Assembly (NCBI RefSeq): GCF_000422265.1
Contig: NZ_AULL01000012.1
Coordinates: forward strand, 62,001-126,000
Length of the DNA: 64,000 nt
Origin: Kaistella palustris DSM 21579
GTDB lineage: Bacteria; Bacteroidota; Bacteroidia; Flavobacteriales; Weeksellaceae
Direction: 5' to 3'
Part shown: positions 16,120-25,617 of the stretch, in pieces
Numbering within the stretch: position 1 is the stretch's first letter
How the letters are laid out: each line of letters starts with the position of its first letter
Notes under the pieces: model-generated
The model's database searches: none
What the model was told of the DNA's origin: nothing
The model's input: only the letters and a program-made list of their open reading frames with translations
Made by a program: the position numbers and the translations under genes

Positions 16120-17439
16120 ATGAGTTTACTAGAAAATATACAAAATAATCATTCCGCTTTCTTAGATACGCTCCAGCACCGCTTTCTGGATGAAACCCGA
16201 AATGCTGCGCTGCGAAAATTCTTCAGGCTCGGTTTTCCGACCAAAAAAGATGAGGAATACAAATACACGAATCTTAAAGAAATTACCGACAAAAACTACT
16301 CTATATTCCCCAAAGAAGCGCATACGATCTCTAAGGAAAAGATCGATGAGCTGCACTTAGGTGAAGAGAATTTCGACTGGATCGTTTTCATTAACGGTGT
16401 TTTGCATAAGGAACTGTCCAAAATTTCCATTGAGAATGTGGAACTTCTATCCTTTAATTATGCGTTGAATGATCCCAACCATAAAGATGTTTTTGAACGG
16501 TATTTCAATACACTAGCGGATCCCGAACTGGCTTTCACCAATCTAAATACGGCTTACTGCAAGATGGGTTTCTTTTTGAAAGTGCCCAAAAATGTAGTGA
16601 TCGAAAAGCCTGTTCACGTGTTCTATCTCTCCCAAAATCAGGATGAAAACATTTTCTACAACACCCGAAACCTCCTGATTGCAGAAGAAGGTGCCAGGAT
16701 CGAAGTCATCGAAAGTCACCACAACTTTGATGAGACTTATGTTTTCACCAACTCCGTGACCGAGATCTTCACTGCCCAGAACGCCAAAGCCGACTGGCAT
16801 AAGCTGCAGAATGACAGCGATACATCTTACCTTGTAGACAATACCTTTGCAAAACAGGAGCGCGACAGTTTAACCACGGTAAACACATTTTCGTTCGGTG
16901 GGAAACTGGTAAGAAATAATTTGGATTTCATCCACAACGGCGAAAACATTAACTCCTTTATGAACGGAATTACGATCATCGATGGCGAACAGCTGGTGGA
17001 TCACCATACCGCTGTACACCACAGAACGCCGCATTGCGAGAGCTATCAGAATTATAAGGGAATTTATAAAGGCAAATCCCATGGCGTTTTCAACGGGAAA
17101 GTTTTTGTAGATAAGATCGCACAGAAAACGAATGCTTACCAGCAAAACAATAATGTACTTCTGGACGAAGGTGCAAGGATCGATACAAAACCGCAACTCG
17201 AAATCTTCGCTGATGACGTGAAATGTTCGCACGGCTGTACCGTCGGTCAACTCAATGATGATGCACTTTTCTATTTGCGTGCGCGTGGGATTTCCAAGAA
17301 GGAAGCGCAGGCAATGCTTTTGTTTGCCTTTGCCAATGATGCGATGGAAAATATTGATATTGAGCCATTAAAGGTGAAAATCTCGAAACTTTTAGCCGAA
17401 AAACTGGAAGTGGAAATGGAGTTTGAAGATATTGAGTAA
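16120..17439 (+). CDS. sufD: Fe-S cluster assembly protein SufD
   Basis: SufD pairs with SufB on the SufC dimer and is needed for iron entry into the nascent cluster. The 439-residue protein has an N-terminal helical part with RFLDETRNAALRKFFRLGFPTKKDEEYKYTNL split across about residues 20-52, then the beta-helix core. A C-terminal region contains DDVKCSHGCTVGQLNDDALFYLRARGI with the conserved Cys/His pair, and CSHG is the usual SufD site. It lies 57 bp after sufC. The usual next genes, sufS and sufE, are not here: a repeat-rich scar zone follows instead, and sufS is on the other strand at the left edge of the window. Confidence 0.95.
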   Translation: MSLLENIQNNHSAFLDTLQHRFLDETRNAALRKFFRLGFPTKKDEEYKYTNLKEITDKNYSIFPKEAHTISKEKIDELHLGEENFDWIVFINGVLHKELSKISIENVELLSFNYALNDPNHKDVFERYFNTLADPELAFTNLNTAYCKMGFFLKVPKNVVIEKPVHVFYLSQNQDENIFYNTRNLLIAEEGARIEVIESHHNFDETYVFTNSVTEIFTAQNAKADWHKLQNDSDTSYLVDNTFAKQERDSLTTVNTFSFGGKLVRNNLDFIHNGENINSFMNGITIIDGEQLVDHHTAVHHRTPHCESYQNYKGIYKGKSHGVFNGKVFVDKIAQKTNAYQQNNNVLLDEGARIDTKPQLEIFADDVKCSHGCTVGQLNDDALFYLRARGISKKEAQAMLLFAFANDAMENIDIEPLKVKISKLLAEKLEVEMEFEDIE

Positions 17440-17460
17440 AATCGATTGAAAGACGGATTT

Positions 17461-17556
17461 TATTAGGGCGACTTCTTCCGTCCTCCACTCCCGCTTTTTT
17501 GCTTCACTCCGTTGCGCAAAAAGAGCTCCGTTCAGGCCGGGTCGCGGTTGGGATTT
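17461..17556. repeat. Intergenic palindrome-centred repeat, copy 2
   Basis: Arms CCGTCCTCCACTCCCG and GAGCTCCGTTCAGGCCGGG flank a hairpin CTTTTTTGC/GCAAAAAG with a loop of about 13 bases. The layout (TCCACT arm, variable palindrome, CCGTT arm) resembles the element at 3455-3540, although the palindrome sequence is unrelated. It lies 20 bp behind the sufD stop codon. Confidence 0.5.
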
Positions 17557-17592
17557 AAAAATAAAATTTCTTTATAAAAAACTTAAAGAATT

Positions 17593-17620
17593 AATAGGAA
17601 CGGGTTTTAGCCCATCAGAT
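17593..17620. repeat. ACGGGCTTTAGC-type hairpin repeat, copy 1
   Basis: AATAGGAACGGGTTTTAGCCCAT matches the repeat at 18449-18470 with one or two changes, and GGG-TTTTA-GCCC forms a small hairpin. I recall similar elements as common in Chryseobacterium intergenic DNA; this is unverified. Confidence 0.5.
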
Positions 17621-17721
17621 TTTTTGACTCTTTCGCTCTTTATTCTTAATCCAAACCTTAATATTTTATAGTGACATTTAAAGTTGTGCTGTTTTTCACG
17701 GTGGATATATACTCTCCTCTA

Positions 17722-18147
17722 TTATTGAATACAATCTTTTTTTAATTTTTGTTTACTTCTTTCACCTATCATTGGTAGCAAAAGATATCCTGCAGCCGTA
17801 CCTCCAATCAGAGATAAAAAAATAAACATATAATTATAGAAGTGTTTCTGAGAAAGGTTTTCTAAATTTTTCCTTGCGTCCCTTTTTTCACTTTCCACTA
17901 GCATTTCATCGTATTGCTTGTCAGGTTGGCCATCAGTTTCAACTATCATTCGAATCGAATTATTTAATATATCCTCTGATGTCATATTTAATGTTTTTGC
18001 ATTTTCGTTCTTTAACCTATTCCACTTTTGAGGCGTAATTTCTTTAAGTTTATAATAATACGTCGTTTCTCTAGAAACAACAGCAAACACTATACTTAAA
18101 ACAACTCCTATTAATAAACTCTGGGCTACTCGATTTTTTTCTTCCAT
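17722..18147 (-). CDS. Orphan membrane protein of unknown function
   Basis: I place the start at MEEKNRVAQ (141 residues); an in-frame ATG 42 nt upstream is less likely because it adds a non-hydrophobic extension. Two transmembrane helices are visible, about residues 9-26 (SLLIGVVLSIVFAVV) and 108-128 (YMFIFLSLIGGTAAGYLLLP). Between them lies a charged helical segment of about 75 residues with SEKRDARKNLENLSQK, and the C-terminus is basic. No known family is recognised. The gene is clearly more AT-rich than its neighbours and sits alone in a repeat-laden region with a gene fragment. That suggests recent acquisition or a relaxed region. Confidence 0.6.
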   Translation of the reverse strand: MEEKNRVAQSLLIGVVLSIVFAVVSRETTYYYKLKEITPQKWNRLKNENAKTLNMTSEDILNNSIRMIVETDGQPDKQYDEMLVESEKRDARKNLENLSQKHFYNYMFIFLSLIGGTAAGYLLLPMIGERSKQKLKKDCIQ

Positions 18148-18346
18148 GTTATTCTTCAGTAATCCGTTGGTATTTCCCTTCCTATACATAATTTCCTACA
18201 ACTTTTACGACAGTCCAATTTAGAATAAATATTTTGACCTAAATCTTTTTCTTTTTATAAATTACAAGCAATAATAAACCTTCTAAAAAATAGTACATTT
18301 TTTTTGTGCCTTAAATCTTAATGGATCTGTGCTTTTATCATATTTT

Positions 18347-18447
18347 TTATTGAAATCCCTCCAAAATCTCACACGCCGATTTCGGCAAATTCATTCCCGG
18401 TCCGAAAATATAATCCGCTCCGTTTTCACGCAGGAATTTTACAGAAT
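18347..18447 (-). pseudogene. Broken duplicate of the 3' end of the methylmalonyl-CoA mutase gene
   Basis: On the minus strand this segment encodes about 33 residues from [18 protein letters not shown] to [14 protein letters not shown] and a stop at 18347-18349. The C-terminus of the intact gene (ending at 18642) has [21 protein letters not shown]. In the last 26 aligned residues only one differs, but many third codon positions differ. The fragment has no start and its upstream edge abuts the hairpin repeat at 18449. It is best explained as the old 3' tail left after replacement or duplication of the mutase gene. Confidence 0.8.
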
Positions 18448-18580
18448 CAATAGGAACGGGCTTTAGCACGTTTTTTTTATTTAAAGCAACGAGTTGGCTT
18501 TAGCCGAAACTTAATTTTAAGGCAAAGATTACAGCATTTGGATTTTTGTAATGGCTTTTCTAAAGCAACGAGTATTTAAA
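18448..18580. repeat. Hairpin repeat cluster, copy 2, with a 13-bp direct repeat
   Basis: AATAGGAACGGGCTTTAGC (18449-18467) is followed by a T-run and then by GTTGGCTTTAGCCGAAAC, a second GGCTTTAGCC hairpin. The 13-mer TAAAGCAACGAGT occurs at 18482-18494 and again at 18561-18573. The rest of 18513-18641 shows no gene and no further structure that I can see. Confidence 0.55.
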
Positions 18581-18641
18581 CTTGAATTTTTTAAAAAGAA
18601 CTTTTTTTGCTTGTCTGTACCTTGTTTGTGCTTCTAGTCGT

Positions 18642-20759
18642 CTATTTAAGAAATCCCTCCAAAATCTCGCACGCAGATTTCGGCAGATTCGTACCCGGAC
18701 CAAAGATGTAGTCGGCGCCGTTTTCGTAAAGGAAAACATAATCCTGTTTCGGAATGACGCCACCGATCACGATCGTGATGTCGTCTGCGCCAAGTTTTTT
18801 CAGTTCTGCTACCACTTCGGGAACCAGATATTTATGGCCTGCAGCCAATGACGAAACGCCCAGGATATGAATGTCATTTTCTACCGCCTGTTTAGCCACT
18901 TCCGCCGGGGTTTGGAATAGCGGCGCCACATCCACATCAAAGCCCATGTCTGCAAAAGCCGTTGCAACTACCTTAGCACCTCGGTCGTGACCGTCCTGAC
19001 CCATTTTTACGACCATGATCCGTGGCCGTCGCCCTTCACTTTCTTCAAACTTTTCGGCGAGTGAAAGTGCTTTCCCAAAATATTCATTCTTGCTTGCATT
19101 CATGGCATAAACTCCCTGTATAGTTCTGATGTTGGCTTTGTACCGCCCGAAACTTTCTTCCATGGCATCGCTCATCTCGCCCAATGTTACTCTTCTTCTT
19201 GCTGCTTCAATGCAGATTTCCAGAAGATTTCCTCCGCCGGATTTTGCGGCTTCTTTTAAGGTTTCTAAAATTTCGGCCACCAGTTTAGGATCTCTGTCGG
19301 TTTTGATCTGCTGTAATCTTTCGATCTGTTTCCGGCGGACTTCGGAATTGTCAATATCTAATATGTCAAGTTCCATCTGTTTCTGGGCGGATTTAAACGA
19401 ATTCACACCGATGATGAATTCTTCGCCACTGTCGATCTTGGCCTGCTTTTTTGCGGCCGCTTCCTCGATTCGCATCTTTGGGATTCCCGCTTCTATTGCT
19501 TTGGTCATTCCGCCTTCTTTCTCCACTTCATCGATGAATTTCATAGCCTCATCAATCATTTGCTGCGTGAGGCTTTCTACCAGATAGCTGCCACCCATTG
19601 GATCTACCACATCGCAAATACCGCTTTCCTGCTGCAAAATGATCTGGGTATTTCTTGCGATTTTCGCGGAATAATCTGTAGGCAGGGCAATCGCCTCGTC
19701 CAGCGCATTGGTATGCAGCGACTGCGTGCCACCTAATGCGGCAGATAAGGCTTCGATCGCTGTTCTTGTAATATTGTTGAAAGGTTCCTGCTCGGTCAGG
19801 CTCCAGCCCGACGTTTGCGAGTGCGTTCTTAAAGCAAGAGATTTTGGGTTTTGCGGATCAAACTGTGTCAGGAGGTTTGCCCAGATAAAACGTGCGGCCC
19901 GCATTTTAGCGATCTCCATAAAGTGATTCATGCCCACCGCCCAGAAAAAGGAAAGGCGCGGCGCAAAATCATCGATATTCATTCCTGCTTTTATACCGGT
20001 TCGTACATATTCCAAACCATCTGCTAAAGTATACGCCATTTCCAGGATGGGCGTGGCGCCGGCTTCCTGCATGTGATAGCCGGAAATTGAGATCGAATTG
20101 AACTTCGGAATATTCTTCGCCGTATATTCGAAAATATCAGCAATAATTTTCATTGATGGCGTCGGCGGGTAAATGTAAGTATTGCGCACCATGAATTCTT
20201 TTAAAATATCATTCTGGATCGTGCCTGAAAGCTTTTCCTGAGAAACTCCCTGTTCTTCTGCGGCCACAATGTAAAAAGCCAAAATCGGTAAAACCGCCCC
20301 ATTCATCGTCATCGATACTGATATCTCTCCTAACGGTATTTCATTGAAAAGGATCTTCATGTCCTCTACAGAATCTATTGCAACGCCGGCTTTCCCTACA
20401 TCGCCCTGAACCCTCGGATGATCGGAATCGTAACCGCGGTGTGTAGCGAGATCAAAAGCGACTGACAAACCTTTTTGGCCGGCCGCTAAATTTCTTCTGT
20501 AAAATGCGTTTGATTCTTCCGCTGTAGAAAATCCTGCGTACTGGCGGATCGTCCAGGGTTTTTGAACGTACATTGTGGAATACGGTCCGCGTAAGAAGGG
20601 CGCAACTCCGGCAGAATATCCCTTTTCTGTAAGGGCCTTTGCGTCATTTTCTGTGTAGGAGGATTTCATGTCCAGGCCATCCTTTTCAAAATAGTAGGGT
20701 AAAAGCGCTTCTTTACTTATTGAAAAATCGGGTTTTTGGTTCTGAATTTTTTTGCGCAT
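18642..20759 (-). CDS. scpA: Methylmalonyl-CoA mutase, B12-dependent
   Basis: The enzyme interconverts methylmalonyl-CoA and succinyl-CoA in propionate metabolism. From the preferred start [13 protein letters not shown] it has 705 residues, the length of a one-gene homodimeric mutase. The N-terminal substrate barrel includes [21 protein letters not shown] and [13 protein letters not shown]. The C-terminal cobalamin domain carries the base-off motif DGHDRG (D589, H591, G594), with [15 protein letters not shown] and VIGGVIP after it. An in-frame ATG 48 nt upstream (20807) is possible but adds residues not typical of the family. No separate small subunit gene is adjacent. The chaperone gene meaB lies at 29.7 kb. 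Its last codons are duplicated as a broken fragment just downstream. Confidence 0.95.
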   Translation of the reverse strand: MRKKIQNQKPDFSISKEALLPYYFEKDGLDMKSSYTENDAKALTEKGYSAGVAPFLRGPYSTMYVQKPWTIRQYAGFSTAEESNAFYRRNLAAGQKGLSVAFDLATHRGYDSDHPRVQGDVGKAGVAIDSVEDMKILFNEIPLGEISVSMTMNGAVLPILAFYIVAAEEQGVSQEKLSGTIQNDILKEFMVRNTYIYPPTPSMKIIADIFEYTAKNIPKFNSISISGYHMQEAGATPILEMAYTLADGLEYVRTGIKAGMNIDDFAPRLSFFWAVGMNHFMEIAKMRAARFIWANLLTQFDPQNPKSLALRTHSQTSGWSLTEQEPFNNITRTAIEALSAALGGTQSLHTNALDEAIALPTDYSAKIARNTQIILQQESGICDVVDPMGGSYLVESLTQQMIDEAMKFIDEVEKEGGMTKAIEAGIPKMRIEEAAAKKQAKIDSGEEFIIGVNSFKSAQKQMELDILDIDNSEVRRKQIERLQQIKTDRDPKLVAEILETLKEAAKSGGGNLLEICIEAARRRVTLGEMSDAMEESFGRYKANIRTIQGVYAMNASKNEYFGKALSLAEKFEESEGRRPRIMVVKMGQDGHDRGAKVVATAFADMGFDVDVAPLFQTPAEVAKQAVENDIHILGVSSLAAGHKYLVPEVVAELKKLGADDITIVIGGVIPKQDYVFLYENGADYIFGPGTNLPKSACEILEGFLK

Positions 20760-20943
20760 TATCACTGAATTTGTAGAAGGTAAAGTTACAATATTCCCTG
20801 AAATCATGGCCGTACAGTATTGGGAAGATGTGATTAGGTATTTTTATAAAGTTCGGATTCTATAACCGATTATGAAGAAGGAAAAGGAATGTGTAAAGCA
20901 GTGTTCGGCCTGTTTTGATGCAGGAATTCGGGTGTTTTTTTCG

Positions 20944-20951
20944 TAAATTTG
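20944..20951 (+). promoter_or_regulatory. -7 promoter box (TAaaTTTG) upstream of pgi
   Basis: Exact TAnnTTTG match, 60 nt before the pgi ATG. No TTG is found at 19-nt spacing. Confidence 0.45.
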
Positions 20952-21011
20952 CCGTTAAATTTCAAATATTACTGCACACGGCAGTCGGTATTTAATTTAA
21001 ATTTTTAATTG

Positions 21012-22658
21012 ATGCTACCGAAAATAAATCCGACCCAAACCCACGCCTGGAAAGCTCTGAATGAACATTTTGCCGATAATGATTTTGATCTGCGTACACT
21101 GTTTCAGTACAATGCTGCACGCTTTAAGCAGTTTTCTGTACAGCGGGAAAATTACCTTTTTGATTTTTCAAAAAATTTAATCGATGAGAAAACCTTCACT
21201 TTGCTGCAGGATCTGGCCGACGAATGCGGAGTAAAACCGGCGATTGAGGCCATGTTTTCGGGCAAGAAAATCAACGAAACAGAAGGCCGGGCAGTTCTTC
21301 ATACCGCTTTGCGCGATTTTTCAGACAAAATGATCCTGGTGGATGGCGAAAACATTAAACCTGCGATCCAGAAGGTCCTAGAGCAGATGAAAACATTTTC
21401 CGAAAAAATTATTTCCGGTACTCACAAAGGTTTTTCCGGTAAGGAAATTACGGATGTCGTGAACATAGGAATCGGAGGCTCTGACCTGGGTCCGGTTATG
21501 GTTTGCTCGGCACTTAAGCATTATAAAACGCGACTGAATGTCCATTTTGTTTCAAATGTTGATGGCAATCACCTCGCGGAAACGGTAAAGGAATTGGATC
21601 CGGAAACCACACTTTTCATCATCGCTTCCAAAACCTTTACCACCCAGGAAACCATGACCAACGCGGCGTCTGCCAAAGAATGGTTTTTACAGAAAGGAAA
21701 TGCAGGCGAAGTTGCAAAACATTTCGTAGCGCTTTCTACAAACACCGAAGCAGTGAAAGATTTTGGAATTGCGGAAGAAAACATCTTTGAATTCTGGGAT
21801 TGGGTTGGTGGCCGCTATTCCTTATGGAGTGCGATTGGTCTGAGTATCGTTCTTGCAGTAGGATACGACAATTTCGAGCAGCTTTTACGGGGAGCACATG
21901 AAACCGATCTTCATTTTCAAACTGCTGACTTTAATGAAAATGTGCCTGTACTGATGGCGCTTTTGGGAATCTGGTACCGTAATTTTTTTGATGCGGGTAC
22001 TTACGCGATTCTGCCGTATTCTCAATATCTCGAGCGTTTCCCGGCATATCTTCAGCAAGGTGATATGGAAAGTAACGGAAAATGTGTGGACCGCAACGGG
22101 CATTTTGTGGAATATGAAACGGGACCTGTTATTTGGGGCGAACCGGGAACCAACGGGCAGCATGCCTTCTACCAGCTGATTCATCAGGGAACAGAATTAA
22201 TTCCGGCAGACTTCATTGCTTACAACAAATCGGCAAACGATATCTCCGACCACCAGGAAAAACTGCTCGCTAATTTTTTTGCACAGACCGAAGCTTTGGC
22301 GTTTGGTAAGACAGATATTGAAGTTCGTGACGAATTAGCAACCTCAGGGCTTGACGAAGCTGAAGTAATGCGGCTTCTAAATTATAAAGTCTTTCACGGC
22401 AATACGCCTACGAATTCCCTGCTTTTTGATGAACTTACTCCGTTTTCCCTCGGGCAGCTGATTGCACTGTACGAGCACAAGATTTTTGTACAGGGAATTA
22501 TATGGAACATTTTCAGTTTTGACCAGTTTGGCGTGGAACTCGGAAAGGTATTGGCCGGAAAGATCTTAAACGAAATTAAAACGCACGAAAATATAACCTC
22601 TCATGATTCATCTACGAATGGTCTGATGAATTACTACAGAGAAAACACCAAAAAATAA
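21012..22658 (+). CDS. pgi: Glucose-6-phosphate isomerase
   Basis: Pgi interconverts glucose-6-phosphate and fructose-6-phosphate in glycolysis and gluconeogenesis. The 548-residue length matches the long bacterial/eukaryotic form. Signatures seen include [15 protein letters not shown], the phosphate-binding [60 protein letters not shown] and the C-terminal [11 protein letters not shown] with the catalytic Lys. The ATG at 21012 is chosen over an adjacent TTG at 21009. It is divergent from scpA and is followed 7 nt later by folD, so the two are probably cotranscribed. Confidence 0.97.
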   Translation: MLPKINPTQTHAWKALNEHFADNDFDLRTLFQYNAARFKQFSVQRENYLFDFSKNLIDEKTFTLLQDLADECGVKPAIEAMFSGKKINETEGRAVLHTALRDFSDKMILVDGENIKPAIQKVLEQMKTFSEKIISGTHKGFSGKEITDVVNIGIGGSDLGPVMVCSALKHYKTRLNVHFVSNVDGNHLAETVKELDPETTLFIIASKTFTTQETMTNAASAKEWFLQKGNAGEVAKHFVALSTNTEAVKDFGIAEENIFEFWDWVGGRYSLWSAIGLSIVLAVGYDNFEQLLRGAHETDLHFQTADFNENVPVLMALLGIWYRNFFDAGTYAILPYSQYLERFPAYLQQGDMESNGKCVDRNGHFVEYETGPVIWGEPGTNGQHAFYQLIHQGTELIPADFIAYNKSANDISDHQEKLLANFFAQTEALAFGKTDIEVRDELATSGLDEAEVMRLLNYKVFHGNTPTNSLLFDELTPFSLGQLIALYEHKIFVQGIIWNIFSFDQFGVELGKVLAGKILNEIKTHENITSHDSSTNGLMNYYRENTKK

Positions 22659-22665
22659 ACAGAAC

Positions 22666-23550
22666 ATGGCAACAATTCTTGACGGACTTAAAGTTTCTAA
22701 AGAAATTAAAAATGAAATCCGCATTGAAGTCGATAAAATAGTGGCCGACCGCAGAAGGCCGCCGCATCTTGCAGCAATTCTTGTGGGTAATAACGGTGCG
22801 AGCCAGGCCTATGTAAGGAATAAAATTACAGACTGCAAGGAAGTCGGTTTCAAATCATCGCTGTTCACGTTCTCGAGTACGGTTTCTGAGGCCGAGCTTT
22901 TAGAAAAAATTGAAGAACTGAACAAATCAAAAGATATTGACGGATTTATCGTTCAGCTGCCTTTGCCGAAACAGATCGATCAGGAAAAGATAATTATGGC
23001 CATCGATCCGCGCAAAGATGTGGATGGTTTCCACCCTGAAAACTTTGGAAAAATGGCGCTCGAAATGGCGACCTTTTTACCGGCAACACCATTCGGAATC
23101 CTTGCGCTGCTTGAGCGGTATCAAATCGATACCAAAGGAAAACACTGCGTTATCATCGGGCGCAGCCGTATTGTAGGCAAGCCGATGAGTATATTGATGG
23201 GAAGAAAAGATTTTCCGGGAAACTCTACCGTAACACTTACTCATTCCTATACTGCACATATTGAGGAGTTTACAAAAAATGCCGACATTGTAATTACGGC
23301 TTTGGGTGATCCCAATTTTTTGAAAGGTGAAATGATTAAAAACGGGGCCGTCGTCATTGATGTAGGAATTACCAGAGTAGAGGATACCTCGGAAAAAGGA
23401 TATAAATTAGTGGGAGATGTAGATTTTGAAAGCTGCAGCGAAGTAGCATCGGCAATTACTCCCGTGCCGGGCGGCGTGGGTCCCATGACGCGTGCTATGC
23501 TCATGAAAAACACCCTGTTAGCTTATAAAACGTCTGTATATAATGATTAA
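22666..23550 (+). CDS. folD: Bifunctional methylenetetrahydrofolate dehydrogenase/cyclohydrolase
   Basis: FolD converts 5,10-methylene-THF to 10-formyl-THF in two steps and supplies one-carbon units. The 294-residue protein shows the catalytic tyrosine and lysine segment SQAYVRNKITDCKEVG, the signature GFIVQLPLPKQID, KDVDGFHPENFG, the Rossmann NADP site VIIGRSRIVGKPM, and the C-terminal TPVPGGVGPMTRAML. Length is usual for the family. It starts 7 nt after pgi and its last 8 nt overlap the start of queE, so the three genes probably form an operon. Confidence 0.96.
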   Translation: MATILDGLKVSKEIKNEIRIEVDKIVADRRRPPHLAAILVGNNGASQAYVRNKITDCKEVGFKSSLFTFSSTVSEAELLEKIEELNKSKDIDGFIVQLPLPKQIDQEKIIMAIDPRKDVDGFHPENFGKMALEMATFLPATPFGILALLERYQIDTKGKHCVIIGRSRIVGKPMSILMGRKDFPGNSTVTLTHSYTAHIEEFTKNADIVITALGDPNFLKGEMIKNGAVVIDVGITRVEDTSEKGYKLVGDVDFESCSEVASAITPVPGGVGPMTRAMLMKNTLLAYKTSVYND

Positions 23551-24175
23551 GGAAGAGGAAAATAAATTACTCAACGAGGGAAAACTGTTGCCTGTGATGG
23601 AGCATTTTTACACGCTTCAGGGCGAAGGTGCACATACGGGCAAAGCGGCTTATTTTATCCGTTTAGGCGGCTGCGACGTGGGCTGCCACTGGTGTGATGT
23701 GAAGGAAAGTTGGAACGCTGAACTTCATCCACTAATGTCAACTGCCGAAATTGCCGAAACTGCGGCAAAACACTGCAAAACAATTGTGCTCACAGGAGGC
23801 GAACCGTTGATGTACAACCTGGAGCCATTAACACAGAGATTAAAGGAGCTTGGTTGCGACATTCATATAGAAACTTCGGGCGCTTATGAAATGAGCGGCT
23901 CTTTGGACTGGATCACCCTTTCACCTAAGAAAACAGCGCTGCCGAAAGAAGCAATCTATGCCCGGGCAAACGAACTGAAAATGATCATTTTCAACAATAA
24001 TGATTTTGTGTTTGCTGAAGCGCAGGCGGCAAAAGTTTCGCCAAACTGTAAACTTTACCTGCAAAGCGAATGGAGCAAAAGGGCAGAAATGTACCCGAAA
24101 ATTATAGAGTTTGCGATGGCAAACCCGCAGTGGCAGGTTTCGGTACAGACACACAAATATTTGAATATTCCTTAA
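23543..24175 (+). CDS. queE: 7-carboxy-7-deazaguanine synthase (radical SAM)
   Basis: QueE is the radical-SAM step of queuosine precursor synthesis and forms 7-carboxy-7-deazaguanine from 6-carboxytetrahydropterin. The 210-residue protein has the binding motif LQGEGAHTGKAAYFIRL, then the [4Fe-4S] cysteines C44, C48 and C51 in CDVGCHWCDV. The C-x3-C-x2-C spacing is the standard radical SAM form. TGGEPLMYNLEPL follows. QueE is favoured over other small radical SAM activases by its length and by the QGEG-to-cluster spacing. It overlaps folD by 8 nt. The cluster depends on the suf machinery in the same window. Confidence 0.9.
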   Translation: MIKEEENKLLNEGKLLPVMEHFYTLQGEGAHTGKAAYFIRLGGCDVGCHWCDVKESWNAELHPLMSTAEIAETAAKHCKTIVLTGGEPLMYNLEPLTQRLKELGCDIHIETSGAYEMSGSLDWITLSPKKTALPKEAIYARANELKMIIFNNNDFVFAEAQAAKVSPNCKLYLQSEWSKRAEMYPKIIEFAMANPQWQVSVQTHKYLNIP

Positions 24176-24211
24176 ATTATGTTAAATTTACTTTTTATAT
24201 AATTTGGCAGT

Positions 24212-25579
24212 ATGCAGAAGATACGGTATTCCAGGTATTTCAAGATCAGTTTTATATTGCTCGACGTTTTGGTTATTGCCGCCGTATTTCTGTTTTTTTT
24301 CCTCAGGAATAATGAGTTCAGGTACGAAGCAGAAATCTGGGAACAGAATATCCTGTCGCTCACTTTGCTTATACTCTTCTGGATTTTACTGAGTGGCCGT
24401 ACAAAACTTTATTCCATTGCAAGGAACCTTACGTACACCATTTATCTCGAGAGGCTTGTCACACACATTTTCATATTTATTTTTGGCGTGATCCTGCTGG
24501 CAAAAGTAAGCAACAACGATTTTCTGAAGCAGGACCGGTTTCTGATCGCGATCATGCTTTTTTTGCTGCTGTTCCTTACCAAATCAATCGTCTTTTTTAC
24601 CTTAAAGTATCTGCGGACCAAAGGGATTAATTACCGGAATATCATGTTCTTGAATGAAGATTCCTCTACAGAGATCCTTAGAAATATTTTAACGGAAAGA
24701 AAGGATTATGGTTTCAGGATTTTCGAATATCCTTTTGAAGCACGCTCGGATATGGATAATCTCGTGCGTTTCTGGAAAGAGAAGGAAATCCATACCATGT
24801 ATCTTTCTACCAACGGCTTTGCTAAAAATGAGGAACAGCAGATCTATCGCCTGGCCGAACGGCATAAAGTACGGATCTCACTAATTCCGAGTATTGTTAA
24901 AAATAATTTCTTCCAGTTTGATCTTGGGTATATTGAGATGCAGCCGGTTTTGATACGCGCTAAATTCCCGTTGGATTATCTGACGAACTCTACAGTAAAA
25001 CGAACTTTTGATATTGTTTTTTCATTGTTGATGCTGGTTTTTGTGTGCTCGTGGCTTTTCCCTATTGTAGCGATCCTGATAAAATCCGGCAGCAAAGGTC
25101 CCGTTTTCTTTGTACAGAAAAGATACGGTTATCACGATCAGGTTTTTGGCTGTCTGAAATTTCGCACGATGTTTGTTAATGATGACTCAGCGAAAAAAAT
25201 CACTTCCGAAAATGACAAGCGCATTACCAAAATCGGCAAGTTCCTGCGCAAGACAAGTCTTGATGAGATGCCACAGTTTCTGAATGTGCTGAAAGGTGAA
25301 ATGTCGGTGGTAGGTCCGCGGCCGCACATGCTTTTGGTTGATGATTTTTATAAGCTCAAGATTGGGCGCTACTCGGTTCGCAGTCTTGTGAAGCCCGGTG
25401 TTACAGGCCTGGCTCAGGTTAATGGTTTGCGCGGCGATATGGGAAATATGGACATTAAGATGCAGAAACGGATTCTGGCTGATGCCTTTTATGTAAAAAA
25501 CTGGAGTTTAAGTCTTGACCTGGTTATAATTCTGAAAACCGTTTTTCTGGTAATTGGTGGTGACAAAAATGCCAATTAA
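24212..25579 (+). CDS. Polyprenyl-phosphate sugar-1-phosphate transferase (WcaJ/PssY type)
   Basis: The 455-residue integral membrane protein moves a sugar-1-phosphate onto an undecaprenyl phosphate carrier, the first step of exopolysaccharide or O-antigen repeat synthesis. Four to five N-terminal helices (about 10-140) are followed by a CoA-binding-like soluble domain with EDSSTEILRNIL. The catalytic domain starts KRTFDIVFSLLMLV, with a membrane re-entrant helix, then SKGPVFFVQKRYGYHDQVFGCLKFRTM split across positions near 290-315. RKTSLDEMPQFLNVLKGEMS and VGPRPHMLL then LVKPGVTGLAQVNGLRG follow. No glycosyltransferase cluster is adjacent, so the glycan cannot be named. Confidence 0.88.
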   Translation: MQKIRYSRYFKISFILLDVLVIAAVFLFFFLRNNEFRYEAEIWEQNILSLTLLILFWILLSGRTKLYSIARNLTYTIYLERLVTHIFIFIFGVILLAKVSNNDFLKQDRFLIAIMLFLLLFLTKSIVFFTLKYLRTKGINYRNIMFLNEDSSTEILRNILTERKDYGFRIFEYPFEARSDMDNLVRFWKEKEIHTMYLSTNGFAKNEEQQIYRLAERHKVRISLIPSIVKNNFFQFDLGYIEMQPVLIRAKFPLDYLTNSTVKRTFDIVFSLLMLVFVCSWLFPIVAILIKSGSKGPVFFVQKRYGYHDQVFGCLKFRTMFVNDDSAKKITSENDKRITKIGKFLRKTSLDEMPQFLNVLKGEMSVVGPRPHMLLVDDFYKLKIGRYSVRSLVKPGVTGLAQVNGLRGDMGNMDIKMQKRILADAFYVKNWSLSLDLVIILKTVFLVIGGDKNAN

Positions 25580-25617
25580 AGAAAATTTTAAAAAAAATAA
25601 AACACTAATTTAGCGCA

